The notes beneath the pieces were generated by a model. The model ran no database searches and was not told where the DNA came from. It saw only the letters and a program-made list of their open reading frames with translations. DNA of 64,000 bases, taken from positions 62,001-126,000 of the forward strand of contig JARLJU010000333.1 in the NCBI GenBank assembly GCA_031291055.1, read 5' to 3'. Below, piece by piece: positions 28,080-37,148 of this stretch. Position numbers and translations under genes: made by a program. The DNA is from Rudaea sp. Lineage in GTDB: Bacteria; Pseudomonadota; Gammaproteobacteria; Xanthomonadales; Rhodanobacteraceae. Every line of letters begins with the position of its first letter. Positions within the stretch are counted from its first letter, which is position 1.

Positions 28080-29120
28080 ATGCGTGATCCCGCCACTCTA
28101 TTGCCGCGCCATTGGCAACGTCTCAAGCGTTTCCTGAATGCGCGGCGCAAGGCTGCGACGAGTGTTTCCGTCGCTGCGAATTTCGACGACGACGCCTATC
28201 TTGGCGCAAACCCGGATGTCGCTGCGGCTGTGCAGCGCGGCGAGTTCCAGTCGGGACGGCAGCATTACGAAATATTCGGCAGAAACGAGCGCCGGCCACT
28301 GCGCGCTGTTGCCGCTTCATTGCCGAAGGTGCCGCTCAGCCTGGATGAAGCCAAGGCACGCAAGCTGGCCAGACTCCGGCCGTTGCTGCGCGGCGACATG
28401 CCATTCACGCAGAACGAAAAGCTGTACGATTTCCTGACCGAGGACCTGCGCTCGCAATTCCATATCGTCGCCACGGACGCGGTCAGCAGCAACGACTACG
28501 ACGCCCACGTACTGAACCTGATCGAGCGTCACGCCAATGGCTGGATACTCGACTGCGGCGCGGGCAAACGCTCCGTCTACTACGACAACGTGGTCAATTT
28601 CGAGATCGTTGCCTACGACACCACGGACGTTCGCGGCGTGGGCGAAGTGCTGCCTTTTGCCGACAACAGCTTTGATGCGGTTGTCTCCATTGCCGTACTC
28701 GAGCACGTCAAAGATCCATTCCGCTGCGCCGCCGAGATCGCGCGCGTGCTGAAACCCGGCGGTGACCTGATCTGCTGCGTGCCCTTCCTGCAGCCGTATC
28801 ATGGCTATCCGCACCATTACTACAACATGACGCACCAGGGGCTGACGAACCTGTTTGCGCCTTACGTCGAAGTCGACCGCGTCGAGGTTTACGCGAGTGT
28901 GCTGCCGATCTGGTCGCTGGCCTGGATCATCGGCAGTTGGGCCGATGGATTGAAGGGCAAGACGCGCAGCGATTTCCTCAATATGCGTCTGGAGGAATTC
29001 CTGGTATCGCCACAGGAGCTTCTCCGCGCGCCTTTCGTCACCGAACTGCCGGCAGCGAAGAATCTGGAACTGGCGTCGGCCTGTGTTCTGTTCGGACGCA
29101 AGATAAACGCGGCAAAATGA
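28080..29120 (+). CDS. Methyltransferase with N-terminal NPDVAAAV-type repeat
   Basis: A 346-residue protein starting at the ATG at 28080 (MRDPATLLPRHW). Residues ~35-75 form the short module FDDDAYLGANPDVAAAVQRG ... HYEIFGRNERRP, a unit I know from surface-glycan glycosyltransferases and methyltransferases. Residues ~150-270 are a class I methyltransferase domain with GWILDCGAGKRSVYY as motif I and DNSFDAVVSIAVLEHVKDPF as motif II. A -10-like TAGAAT lies at 28045-28050. It lies 52 bases after the first methyltransferase and ends close to the convergent dioxygenase-methyltransferase gene. Substrate unknown. Confidence 0.82.
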   Translation: MRDPATLLPRHWQRLKRFLNARRKAATSVSVAANFDDDAYLGANPDVAAAVQRGEFQSGRQHYEIFGRNERRPLRAVAASLPKVPLSLDEAKARKLARLRPLLRGDMPFTQNEKLYDFLTEDLRSQFHIVATDAVSSNDYDAHVLNLIERHANGWILDCGAGKRSVYYDNVVNFEIVAYDTTDVRGVGEVLPFADNSFDAVVSIAVLEHVKDPFRCAAEIARVLKPGGDLICCVPFLQPYHGYPHHYYNMTHQGLTNLFAPYVEVDRVEVYASVLPIWSLAWIIGSWADGLKGKTRSDFLNMRLEEFLVSPQELLRAPFVTELPAAKNLELASACVLFGRKINAAK

Positions 29121-29140
29121 TAGCGGTCAACCGGCTGCGT

Positions 29141-30808
29141 TCATCGCTTGCGATAACAGAACCACAGGGAACCTTCTTGCTCGTACATTGAAAGGCACCG
29201 ATCCGGAACGCCGATCCCGCTTTTCGATACGGCTTGAATCTCTTCGACCGAATAGTAGTGGTGCCAATGGCCCTGATGCTGGTGAATCTGCTGATGCACT
29301 TCGCGATTGAAGGCTTCCGGCGTCATGTGCTTGCTGAAATGCGAATAGGCCAGCAGATGGAAGCAGGCGGCGCCGCCCGGCCGCAGCAGGCGCCAGGCTT
29401 CCATCAGCGCGCGGAAACAGTAGGCGCGTGGCGCATGTTGCAGACTGGCAACCGAATAGATGTAGTCGATTGACGCATCCGGAAGCGGGACATCGATGCC
29501 GTCGTAGTGGACGAATTCGATCGCGCGGCTGTCGACGCCATCCCGGCGCAGGCGCTGCCTTGCATGCTCGATCATGCCCGCCGCGATATCCAATCCGACG
29601 ATGCTCGCAGGCTGGTACCTGCGCAAGGCCTCCTCGAGCACGTAGCCGACCCCACTGCCGATTTCCATCACCCGCGAAGATGCTTTCGGAGCGGCCTTGG
29701 GGAACAGTTTGTCCATCATCTCCAGATAGCTCGTGGCACGCTGGTGCAGCAATTTCGTCGGAGCGCCATCGTGTATTCGCGCTTCGACTGACTCCAAAGC
29801 CTCGCCACGGGCTTCCCAGGTTTCAAATGCGATATGCCTACCGGCGACCGGCGCAGACGAAGGCTCGACGTGCGCGGCCTCAGCATTCATCGTCGAGGAC
29901 GGTGCCGCCGCTGCGGTGACTGCCGCAACCGCCACTGAAGACTGGGTCGACGCAATGGGCTTGCCATCGGTTCTCCAGTAATCGCGATCGAGGAATTTTC
30001 CGCCGAAAGGACCGGTCCGCAGCGGCTGGGGCCTCGTTGCCGCTTCGCCCCAATAGTGCACGACCAGCGAGGCGCGGCTCTTTTCCCGATCGAGAATCGG
30101 CGACCCGCCATGCAGCAATTGGCAATGCCACAGGAATACGTCGCCCTTCCTGCCAAGGAAGGTTTCCTTCTTCAGACCCCTCTGCGCCACCTCCTTTTCC
30201 AGATAGCGCTGGCAGTCCGGCATTTCCGCATCGACGGCATGAATGCCGCCGTGTGAAAAAACATAGGGTGGAATCAGGTGGCTGCCGGGGTAATAAAACA
30301 AGGGTCCCGCATCCGGCCGCACGTCTTCCAGTGAAATGGACGCGACCACCAGACTGCCCGCCTTCGGCGGCGGCATGTACCAGGTATCGATGTGATCCGG
30401 CTGCTGGCTGCCATATTTGAAGTTCAGCGAATTGATCGCCACCGGAGTGTCATCCAGCATCCGGCCCAGCACCCTGGTCAGGCGCGGCTCGAACAGTGCC
30501 TCTGCCACCACGCTGGATTCGGTGAACAGATTGTTGAGCTTGAACGAGCCGGTGAACGCTTCCGCCGGCGCATCGCGCACGCAAACCAGGCGGCCACAAT
30601 GCGGTCCGTGCGAGATGTCGACCGTGATCCGCGTATCCAGATTCGCCCGCTGGGGACCGGTATACAATGCAACTTCTTCCAGAATGCGGTCGCAGGTTTC
30701 CGCTGCGAAGAATTGCGGCAACACCGCGAACCCGTCGCGTTCCAAGCGAGCCCTGACTTCGCGGGGATCGGTATCCATTTTTTTTCCGCCAAATCCGAAA
30801 ATGTTCAT
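29141..30808 (-). CDS. PhyH-type 2-oxoglutarate dioxygenase - methyltransferase fusion
   Basis: A 555-residue two-domain enzyme starting at 30808 (MNIFGFGGKKMDTDPREV); Met at 30832 is an alternative. Residues ~15-275 are a phytanoyl-CoA dioxygenase-like domain: DGFAVLPQFF, the iron ligands His139 and Asp141 in PDHIDTWYMPPP, PGSHLIPPYVFSHGG, and the distal His233 in WHCQLLHGGSP. An Ala/Ser-rich linker (about 285-320) leads to a class I methyltransferase domain (about 350-555) with VMEIGSGVGYVLEEAL as motif I and LPDASIDYIYSVASLQH. The fusion implies hydroxylation and methylation of one carrier-bound or glycan substrate. It lies in the glycan-type island and starts about 200 bases from the divergent secreted-protein gene. 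Confidence 0.85.
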   Translation of the reverse strand: MNIFGFGGKKMDTDPREVRARLERDGFAVLPQFFAAETCDRILEEVALYTGPQRANLDTRITVDISHGPHCGRLVCVRDAPAEAFTGSFKLNNLFTESSVVAEALFEPRLTRVLGRMLDDTPVAINSLNFKYGSQQPDHIDTWYMPPPKAGSLVVASISLEDVRPDAGPLFYYPGSHLIPPYVFSHGGIHAVDAEMPDCQRYLEKEVAQRGLKKETFLGRKGDVFLWHCQLLHGGSPILDREKSRASLVVHYWGEAATRPQPLRTGPFGGKFLDRDYWRTDGKPIASTQSSVAVAAVTAAAAPSSTMNAEAAHVEPSSAPVAGRHIAFETWEARGEALESVEARIHDGAPTKLLHQRATSYLEMMDKLFPKAAPKASSRVMEIGSGVGYVLEEALRRYQPASIVGLDIAAGMIEHARQRLRRDGVDSRAIEFVHYDGIDVPLPDASIDYIYSVASLQHAPRAYCFRALMEAWRLLRPGGAACFHLLAYSHFSKHMTPEAFNREVHQQIHQHQGHWHHYYSVEEIQAVSKSGIGVPDRCLSMYEQEGSLWFCYRKR

Positions 30809-31014
30809 CGGTGGATAGTCCTGTTGCCTCATTGCAGCCGGGGCCGCGCGCCGGCGCTTTCGTCGCCTACAATGCACCGGCCATACCGGCCGGCATGACA
30901 TCGGGCCACTTGCGGGGTAAGCTCGACCGGTCGAACGACAAGTATGGCGCAGAGCGATATTTTTGTAACGCCGGCGCTGAGATCGGCAGTTCCAATGCGT
31001 CGCGGGAATCTCGT

Positions 31015-32787
31015 ATGGTGCAGAAGTTCATCATCGGCGTGGCTTGCGGCTTTTACCTGTTCACGTCCGCAATGCCGGCCCGGGCCGCGCTGACCGTGAC
31101 CCAGCCAACGGCAGCCACGGTCGTCGCTGCCGGCGACGATTACGCAACCCAGGTTCTGGGCAATGCCTGGGACATGAATGATGCGGTCGATATAGATACC
31201 GAAGAATCTCAGTACGTATCACCACAGGCATTCGCCAGCGGAGTCTTTTCCGGAACTACGACCGCAAATGGCGCCAACATCTACCCGCTATTCATGGGCT
31301 ACGCCAGTTCGGTCAATCTGAGTCGCGGTGCGAATTTTCCGATCGATACCTCGCATTACCGGTACGTCACCTACAAGCTGCGCGTCAACCAAGCAAGTCA
31401 ACCGCAGTTCACGCGCGTGGTTGGCATCGTGGACGGTGGGAGTTATGGCGCGACGCCCAAGGCGACTGTGGTCGAAAGCCTGTTCACCGCGCAATTGCCG
31501 AACAACGTGTGGACCATCGTCAGTTTCGACATGGTTACCAATAATGACAATCAGTTTTATCACTGGACCGATTTTCCGCAATTGACCGGCCTGCGCATCG
31601 ATCCGGCCACCACCAATGCAGCCGGTGCTTACGCTGGCGTGCAATTCAACATCGACTGGATCCGCCTTACCGCGCCTGCAACCGCCGCGCAGAAAACAAA
31701 CGTGCAATGGACCGATTCCGGTTCCGCGACCACCTACACCGTCAGCGCAATCGATGCCGGCAGCGTCAGTTACGTGCTGGGTAGCGGTCTCAGCGGAACA
31801 AGCTATCTTGCAGACACGAGCTTCCTCAGTCCCGGCCAGTACACGATCAAGGTCACGCGCAACAGCGATAGCGTATCGGCCAGCAGCGGCACATTCCGCA
31901 TCAACAATCCGGCCGCAATCGCCATGACCGCACCCAGCGTGCGCGGCGAGCAATCACTGAACTTTGCGCAAACCATTGTCGGCAATCCGTGGGGACCGAT
32001 CACCGCGAGCGATTTTGTGCCCGGCATTGGCGTGCGGAACTTCACCAATGTCAGCTATACAAATCCGGCAGGCTCCTTCTACGGCAGGCCGATCAATGGC
32101 GATCCCGGCTGGTTCTTCAATCTTGGTGGCCAGACGATCAACACGAGCCTGTACCGTTCACTGTGTTTTACCCTGGAGGTTTTCGGACAACGCAGCGTAG
32201 GTGGAGGTTCGGTGGCTCGCCTGTTCTGGGGTCCCAGTACCGGTGTATTGACCACGTCGCTGCCGATTCCGCTCGATACGGGCCTGAGCGAATACTGCAT
32301 CGCGGATGTTGCGGCTTATGCTCCCGACCCCGCTGCGCCGGCCAGCGGGGGTACCTGGTCTTCCGCAGCGCAGGCCGCTCTGCGCATGGATCCGGATGAG
32401 CTCACGCCGGCCAATGGATGCGGTACGCCACAGACATGCTTCGACGTACAGTTGAATTCGCTGATCCTCTCGCCTTTCGCCCACGCCAACCCGAATTACA
32501 CGTTCGCCTGGACACTGAATGACACAGACAACAGTTCGGTCACGCTGAGTCTCGCGCTCGATGCGGATACGACGCCCGGCAACGGCAACGAATTCCAGAT
32601 CTACAGTCAGCTCGTGAGCAACGGCGCCGGCACCTTCGCCTGGCCCGGTACGGCCACCATCCCGAGCGGCACCTATCACGTGCTGGCAACGGTGGACGAC
32701 GGCGTGAACGTGGTGAACCAGTATGCCGGTGGTGTGATCATCGTCACCTCCGACGATATTTTCCGCAACGGCTTCGAGACGCCATAG
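31015..32787 (+). CDS. Large secreted protein with C-terminal IFRNGFE motif
   Basis: A 590-residue exported protein. The ATG at 31015 gives MVQKFIIGVACGFYLFTSAM with a signal cleavage site near ARAAL. The mature sequence is rich in Ser, Thr, Asn and Gly, with beta-sandwich character (NFPIDTSHYRYVTYKLRVN; TTYTVSAIDAGSVSYVLGSG). I recognise no catalytic motif. Two internally similar parts (about 60-210 and 320-500), each with a SLYRS/SHYRY plus W/F strand, suggest repeated carbohydrate-binding-like modules. It ends TSDDIFRNGFETP; a zinc protease at 60 kb ends similarly, so this looks like a shared C-terminal tag. It is surrounded by glycan-modifying genes, but no function can be assigned. Confidence 0.82.
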   Translation: MVQKFIIGVACGFYLFTSAMPARAALTVTQPTAATVVAAGDDYATQVLGNAWDMNDAVDIDTEESQYVSPQAFASGVFSGTTTANGANIYPLFMGYASSVNLSRGANFPIDTSHYRYVTYKLRVNQASQPQFTRVVGIVDGGSYGATPKATVVESLFTAQLPNNVWTIVSFDMVTNNDNQFYHWTDFPQLTGLRIDPATTNAAGAYAGVQFNIDWIRLTAPATAAQKTNVQWTDSGSATTYTVSAIDAGSVSYVLGSGLSGTSYLADTSFLSPGQYTIKVTRNSDSVSASSGTFRINNPAAIAMTAPSVRGEQSLNFAQTIVGNPWGPITASDFVPGIGVRNFTNVSYTNPAGSFYGRPINGDPGWFFNLGGQTINTSLYRSLCFTLEVFGQRSVGGGSVARLFWGPSTGVLTTSLPIPLDTGLSEYCIADVAAYAPDPAAPASGGTWSSAAQAALRMDPDELTPANGCGTPQTCFDVQLNSLILSPFAHANPNYTFAWTLNDTDNSSVTLSLALDADTTPGNGNEFQIYSQLVSNGAGTFAWPGTATIPSGTYHVLATVDDGVNVVNQYAGGVIIVTSDDIFRNGFETP

Positions 32788-32914
32788 CCATTCGCGAACG
32801 AAGGCACCCCGCCACCGATCGGACCGGGAATGCCGGCTGATCCGCCGGCCATCAGCGCGGATCAAGTATCATCCGCACGGGGACGATGACCGCGACCGCG
32901 GGGTGAAAGGCGAC

Positions 32915-35900
32915 ATGGCAAGCGACGACCGCGACACGATGAAAACCGCGCCTGTGCTGGTGCAGACGGACACGCGTGCGGCAAATTCGACCGCGAGCGG
33001 AAATGCCGCCGGGAACGTCACCCCGACTTCTGCAAGTCCGGCACGGCCGATCCTCGTGCTGGGCATGCACCGCTCCGGGACATCTGCGCTCGCAAGCCTG
33101 CTCGGCGCCATGGGCGCCCATGTCGGCGAGTCCGATGAACTGCTGCCGGCGCATGCCCATGACAATCCATCCGGATACTGGGAACGCACTGAACTGGTGA
33201 TCGAGCACGATCGCTTCCTGGCCGCGACCGGGCATGCCTGGGATCGCGTCGCAGGCTTCGATTCGCACGATCACGACGACGAAGCATCCCGTCGTCTGCA
33301 GTCATCGCTGCGCCGGCTCGTCGGCAGATTGAATGCGCGCACCGGTCCATGGCTGGTCAAGGATCCGCGCCTGTGCCTGCTGCTGCCGCAATGGCTGCCG
33401 CTGCTGGACGATGCCGCGCTGGTGATCGCCGTGCGCGATCCGCGCGAGATCGCCGCCTCGCTGCTGGCCGGCCACCGTGGTGTATACACTTCGCATTTTA
33501 TACTCGCGTTGTGGGAAAAGTATCTGCTCACCCTGCTCGCCGACCTGCGCGGGCGCCGCGCGCTGTTCGTGTCCTATGAAGCGATGCTGGCCGACCCACG
33601 GGGGCAGAGCGAACGCCTGCTGCGCGGTTTGCACGCGCTGGGCGCGGATGGGCTCCATGCCTTGGACAGTGCGGAACTGGACGCCCTGCTCGATCGCCGG
33701 CTGCGCCGCAGTGAAGCACGGCCGCACATGCTGTTGTCTCCGGGCCAGGCGGCCCTGGTCGATTGGCTGGAAACACAGGCGCGTTTGGATTCGCCAACGG
33801 CAGTAGCTGGCTTCCCCGCGCACGCAGCCCCGGATGTCGTGCTGGCGGAATTCGAGCATGCGCTCGACGACAAGGCAGAGCGCAGCCGGGTACGAGCGCT
33901 CGGCGAAGCAGCGGAGCGCTTGGGCAGGATCGAGGCGGCGCTGGATGCGCAGACGCGCGAACGTGCAGGCTGGCTTGCGGAGCTCGCCACGCAACGGGAG
34001 CAGGCACAGCAGGCCCGGACGGAGACCACCCAGCTCGCGGCAAACCTTGCTGCGACGCAGCGACAGCGTGATGAACTCGAACGCGGCGTCGCGCAGATCG
34101 GAAGCGAAAAGGCGCAGCTCGATGTGCAGGCAACGGCATTGGCCGAGCACGTGCGCGCACTGCGTTCGTCGTGGTCATGGAAACTGACGGCGCCACTGCG
34201 GGGAGTAGGTGGCTTATTCCGGCGTTCCGGATCCTTTGCCATCGAGCAAAAGCTGCACCACGGGTTCTATGCGCTGCCGGGAATGAACGCAGCGCGCAAG
34301 CGTGCGCTGGTGCTGTGGCTGCATCGCCATGCGCCGTGGCTGACCCGGCATACGTTTTCCTACCAGCTCTATGCGCGATCCCGGCAGGCGGAAACCTCGC
34401 CATCGGGGGCGACCGGGCCACGCATGGATGCGGCACGCGCGCAGACCATCATCGCCGCCATGCCGACTCCGCCGCTCATCTCCATCGTGATGCCGGTATA
34501 CAACGTCGAGCGCCGCTGGCTGATGGCCGCGGTCGATTCGGTGCGCCGGCAGTTCTATCCGCATTGGGAATTGTGCATCGCCGACGATGCCTCGACCCTG
34601 GCGGAAACCCGTGCAACGCTCGACGAACTTGCCAGCGTGGATACGCGCATCAGAATCGTCCGTCTGCCGGCCAACGCCGGTATTGCCGGTGCATCGAACG
34701 CTGCGCTGAAGCTGGCAAGCGGTGACTACGTCGGCCTGCTCGACAACGACGATGCACTGACCCGCGATGCGTTGCTCGAGGTCGCGCGGAACATTCTCGC
34801 CGACGACCCGGATATCGTGTATTCGGACGAAGACAAGATCGATGTCGACGGCCGGCACGTCGACGCGCATTTCAAGCCCGATTTCAATCCGGACTACTTT
34901 CTCTCGATCAACTATCTGTGCCATTTCACCGTGTTGCGCCGCGCCTTGCTCGAACGCATCGGCGGCTTCCGCACGAGCTATGACGGCGCCCAGGATTACG
35001 ACCTGTTCCTGCGCGCCACGGAACGCGGCGAGCGTGTGTGCCATATCCCGAAGGTGCTGTATCACTGGCGCATGACACCGGGCTCGACGGCAACGGCGAG
35101 CAGCGCGAAGCCCCTGAGCTGGGATGCCGGCCGGCGCGCGCTGGCCGAATCGCTGGCGCGGCGCGGCATCGATGCCAGCGCCGAGGCAGGGCCATATCCG
35201 AACACGTATCGCGTGCGCCGGACCATCGCCGGCCAGCCGTTGGTCAGCATCCTGTTGCCGTTCCGCGACAAGCCGGAACTGCTTTCCACTTGTCTGCTCT
35301 CGCTTCTGGAAAAGACCGACTATCCGCATTTCGAGGTCGTCGGCATCGACAACGGCAGCGCCGAGCCTTCAACCCACGCGCTGATCCAGGATCTGGAACG
35401 TCGCGATTCGCGCATCCGCTTCGTGCGCTATGGACAGCCTTTCAACTATTCGGCGGTCAACAATTTCGGTGCGGAGCATGCGCACGGCGAACACCTGCTG
35501 CTGCTGAACAACGATACGGAGATCGTCTCGGCGGAATGGCTGCGGGCGATGCTCGAACACTCGCAGCGGCCCGAGGTCGGCGTCGTCGGGGCGCGGCTGC
35601 TGTACCCGGACGATCGCATCCAGCACGCCGGTGTGATTGTCGGCATCGGCGGCGTGGCCGGCCATGCGCATCTGCTGCAGCCTGCGCAGGAGCCCGGTTA
35701 TTTCAGCCGCGCGCAGCTGCCGCAGAACCTGAGCGCGGTAACCTTTGCCTGCGCAATGACGCGGCGCGCCGTATGGCAACAGCTGGGCGGCCTGAACGAG
35801 CGCGACCTGAGCATCGCCTTCAACGATATCGACTACTGCCTGCGTGCGCGCGAAGCCGGTTACCTGGTCGTCTATACACCGTATGCAACGCTGTACCACC

Positions 35901-36091
35901 ACGAATCAAAAACACGCGGCTACGAGGACAATCCGGAAAAGCAGGCGCGCTTCTTCCGCGAAACCCTGTACATGCAGAACCGGCACCGCATGACCCTGGA
36001 ACGCGGCGATCCCTACTACAACCCGAACCTGCGCCTGGATACCCACGACTTCTCCGCCATTCCCGGATACGTCGACGCGCTGCCGCGCTGA
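32915..36091 (+). CDS. Sulfotransferase-like domain fused to two GT2 glycosyltransferase domains
   Basis: A 1058-residue multidomain protein. The ATG at 32915 has AAAGG just upstream; an in-frame GTG at 32903 is possible. Residues ~45-290 resemble a sulfotransferase or P-loop domain: PILVLGMHRSGTSALASLLG is the PAPS 5'-phosphate loop and ALVIAVRDPREIAASL the 3'-phosphate motif. A charged coiled coil follows. The first GT-A domain starts at about residue 519 (PLISIVMPVYNVERRW) with GLLDNDDALTRDALLE as its DxD region. The second starts at about residue 773 (PLVSILLPFRDKPELLST) with LLLNNDTEIVSAEWL. The design matches polymer-building GT2 enzymes of O-antigen or capsule loci with an added sulfotransferase module. 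It is probably cytoplasmic or membrane-peripheral. Confidence 0.85.
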   Translation: MASDDRDTMKTAPVLVQTDTRAANSTASGNAAGNVTPTSASPARPILVLGMHRSGTSALASLLGAMGAHVGESDELLPAHAHDNPSGYWERTELVIEHDRFLAATGHAWDRVAGFDSHDHDDEASRRLQSSLRRLVGRLNARTGPWLVKDPRLCLLLPQWLPLLDDAALVIAVRDPREIAASLLAGHRGVYTSHFILALWEKYLLTLLADLRGRRALFVSYEAMLADPRGQSERLLRGLHALGADGLHALDSAELDALLDRRLRRSEARPHMLLSPGQAALVDWLETQARLDSPTAVAGFPAHAAPDVVLAEFEHALDDKAERSRVRALGEAAERLGRIEAALDAQTRERAGWLAELATQREQAQQARTETTQLAANLAATQRQRDELERGVAQIGSEKAQLDVQATALAEHVRALRSSWSWKLTAPLRGVGGLFRRSGSFAIEQKLHHGFYALPGMNAARKRALVLWLHRHAPWLTRHTFSYQLYARSRQAETSPSGATGPRMDAARAQTIIAAMPTPPLISIVMPVYNVERRWLMAAVDSVRRQFYPHWELCIADDASTLAETRATLDELASVDTRIRIVRLPANAGIAGASNAALKLASGDYVGLLDNDDALTRDALLEVARNILADDPDIVYSDEDKIDVDGRHVDAHFKPDFNPDYFLSINYLCHFTVLRRALLERIGGFRTSYDGAQDYDLFLRATERGERVCHIPKVLYHWRMTPGSTATASSAKPLSWDAGRRALAESLARRGIDASAEAGPYPNTYRVRRTIAGQPLVSILLPFRDKPELLSTCLLSLLEKTDYPHFEVVGIDNGSAEPSTHALIQDLERRDSRIRFVRYGQPFNYSAVNNFGAEHAHGEHLLLLNNDTEIVSAEWLRAMLEHSQRPEVGVVGARLLYPDDRIQHAGVIVGIGGVAGHAHLLQPAQEPGYFSRAQLPQNLSAVTFACAMTRRAVWQQLGGLNERDLSIAFNDIDYCLRAREAGYLVVYTPYATLYHHESKTRGYEDNPEKQARFFRETLYMQNRHRMTLERGDPYYNPNLRLDTHDFSAIPGYVDALPR

Positions 36092-36109
36092 GCGGCGCCG
36101 GACACGCCC

Positions 36110-37126
36110 GTGCCCATGCTCGCCATCCTGATCATCAACTACCGCACGGCGGCGGCGACCCGGGCCTGCCTGGATGCGTTGCTGCCGCTGGCACCGGCCG
36201 ACTCGCGAATCTTCCTGCTCGACAATGGCTCGGGCGAAACGGAAGCATCGACACTGGCCGCCTACGCCGGCCGACATCCGGAAAAAGTATACTTCGACCC
36301 AAGCGAGGAAAATCTCGGCTTTGCCGCAGGCATGAATCGCCTGCTCGGCCGCGCGCTTGCCGAGCCTGGAATCCGGCAGGTGCTGCTGCTGAATAGCGAT
36401 ACGCTGCCGACGCCGGGTTGCGTCGCGTCGATGCAGGCGCAGATCGATCCGGCCACGCGCACCGACATGGTGGCGGCAAGACTGCTGAATCCGCAAAACG
36501 ACGGCGTGGACAGCCTCGGCATCACCCTGTACCGGTCGACGCTCGCATCCAATCGCAAACGCGTGGAAGAAATCCTGCTCGGGCCCAGCGGCGGTTGCGC
36601 CTTGTTCACGCGCCGGCTGCTTGAGGATCTGCGCGCAAGCCACGGCGAATGGTTCGACGAGGACTTCTTCTGCTATGCCGAGGACACCGATCTGGTAGTG
36701 CGTGCGCGCTGGCTGGGCTATCGTCCGGCGTATGCGGCCGACGCGCTGGTATACCACGCCGGATCGCTATCCTCTGGCGGCGCGGACAACGATTTCGTGC
36801 TTTACCACGGCATCCGCAATTCGCTGTGGTGGCTGGTGAAGGACGCGCCGGGCGGCTGGTTGCTGCGTTCGCTGCCGTGGTTTATTTTGCTGCATTGTGG
36901 AATCTGCCTGCGTCACCTGCGCCGTGGCCGCGTGCGCGTATTGTGGCGACTGTATCGCGACGCGCTCAGGGGCTTGCCGGCGATGCGGAAAAAACGCGCG
37001 GTCGTGCGCCACAGCCGGCGCATGCCGGTGGGCGAATTCTCGAATTGGGTCGAGCCGCACTTCTACGAACGCGACTACATGCGTCGCGCCTGGCGGGAAT
37101 TATGGCGCGACAACGCGCCGCCGTGA
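36110..37126 (+). CDS. GT2-family glycosyltransferase (rhamnosyltransferase-like)
   Basis: A 338-residue inverting glycosyltransferase. The GTG at 36110 or the ATG at 36116 starts MLAILIINYRTAAATRACLD. The NxGxGxA-type nucleotide-sugar region is IFLLDNGSGETEAS and EENLGFAAGMNRLL. The metal-binding segment is VLLLNSDTLPTPG, and the acceptor-side motif is DEDFFCYAEDTDLVVRARWLGY. The C-terminus has a hydrophobic stretch (LLRSLPWFILLHCGICL) followed by basic residues, suggesting membrane association. It is 18 bases after the large fusion gene, so the two are one unit. Donor and acceptor sugars are unknown. Confidence 0.88.
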   Translation: MPMLAILIINYRTAAATRACLDALLPLAPADSRIFLLDNGSGETEASTLAAYAGRHPEKVYFDPSEENLGFAAGMNRLLGRALAEPGIRQVLLLNSDTLPTPGCVASMQAQIDPATRTDMVAARLLNPQNDGVDSLGITLYRSTLASNRKRVEEILLGPSGGCALFTRRLLEDLRASHGEWFDEDFFCYAEDTDLVVRARWLGYRPAYAADALVYHAGSLSSGGADNDFVLYHGIRNSLWWLVKDAPGGWLLRSLPWFILLHCGICLRHLRRGRVRVLWRLYRDALRGLPAMRKKRAVVRHSRRMPVGEFSNWVEPHFYERDYMRRAWRELWRDNAPP

Positions 37127-37148
37127 TCAGTGCCAACTGGCGAGAGTT

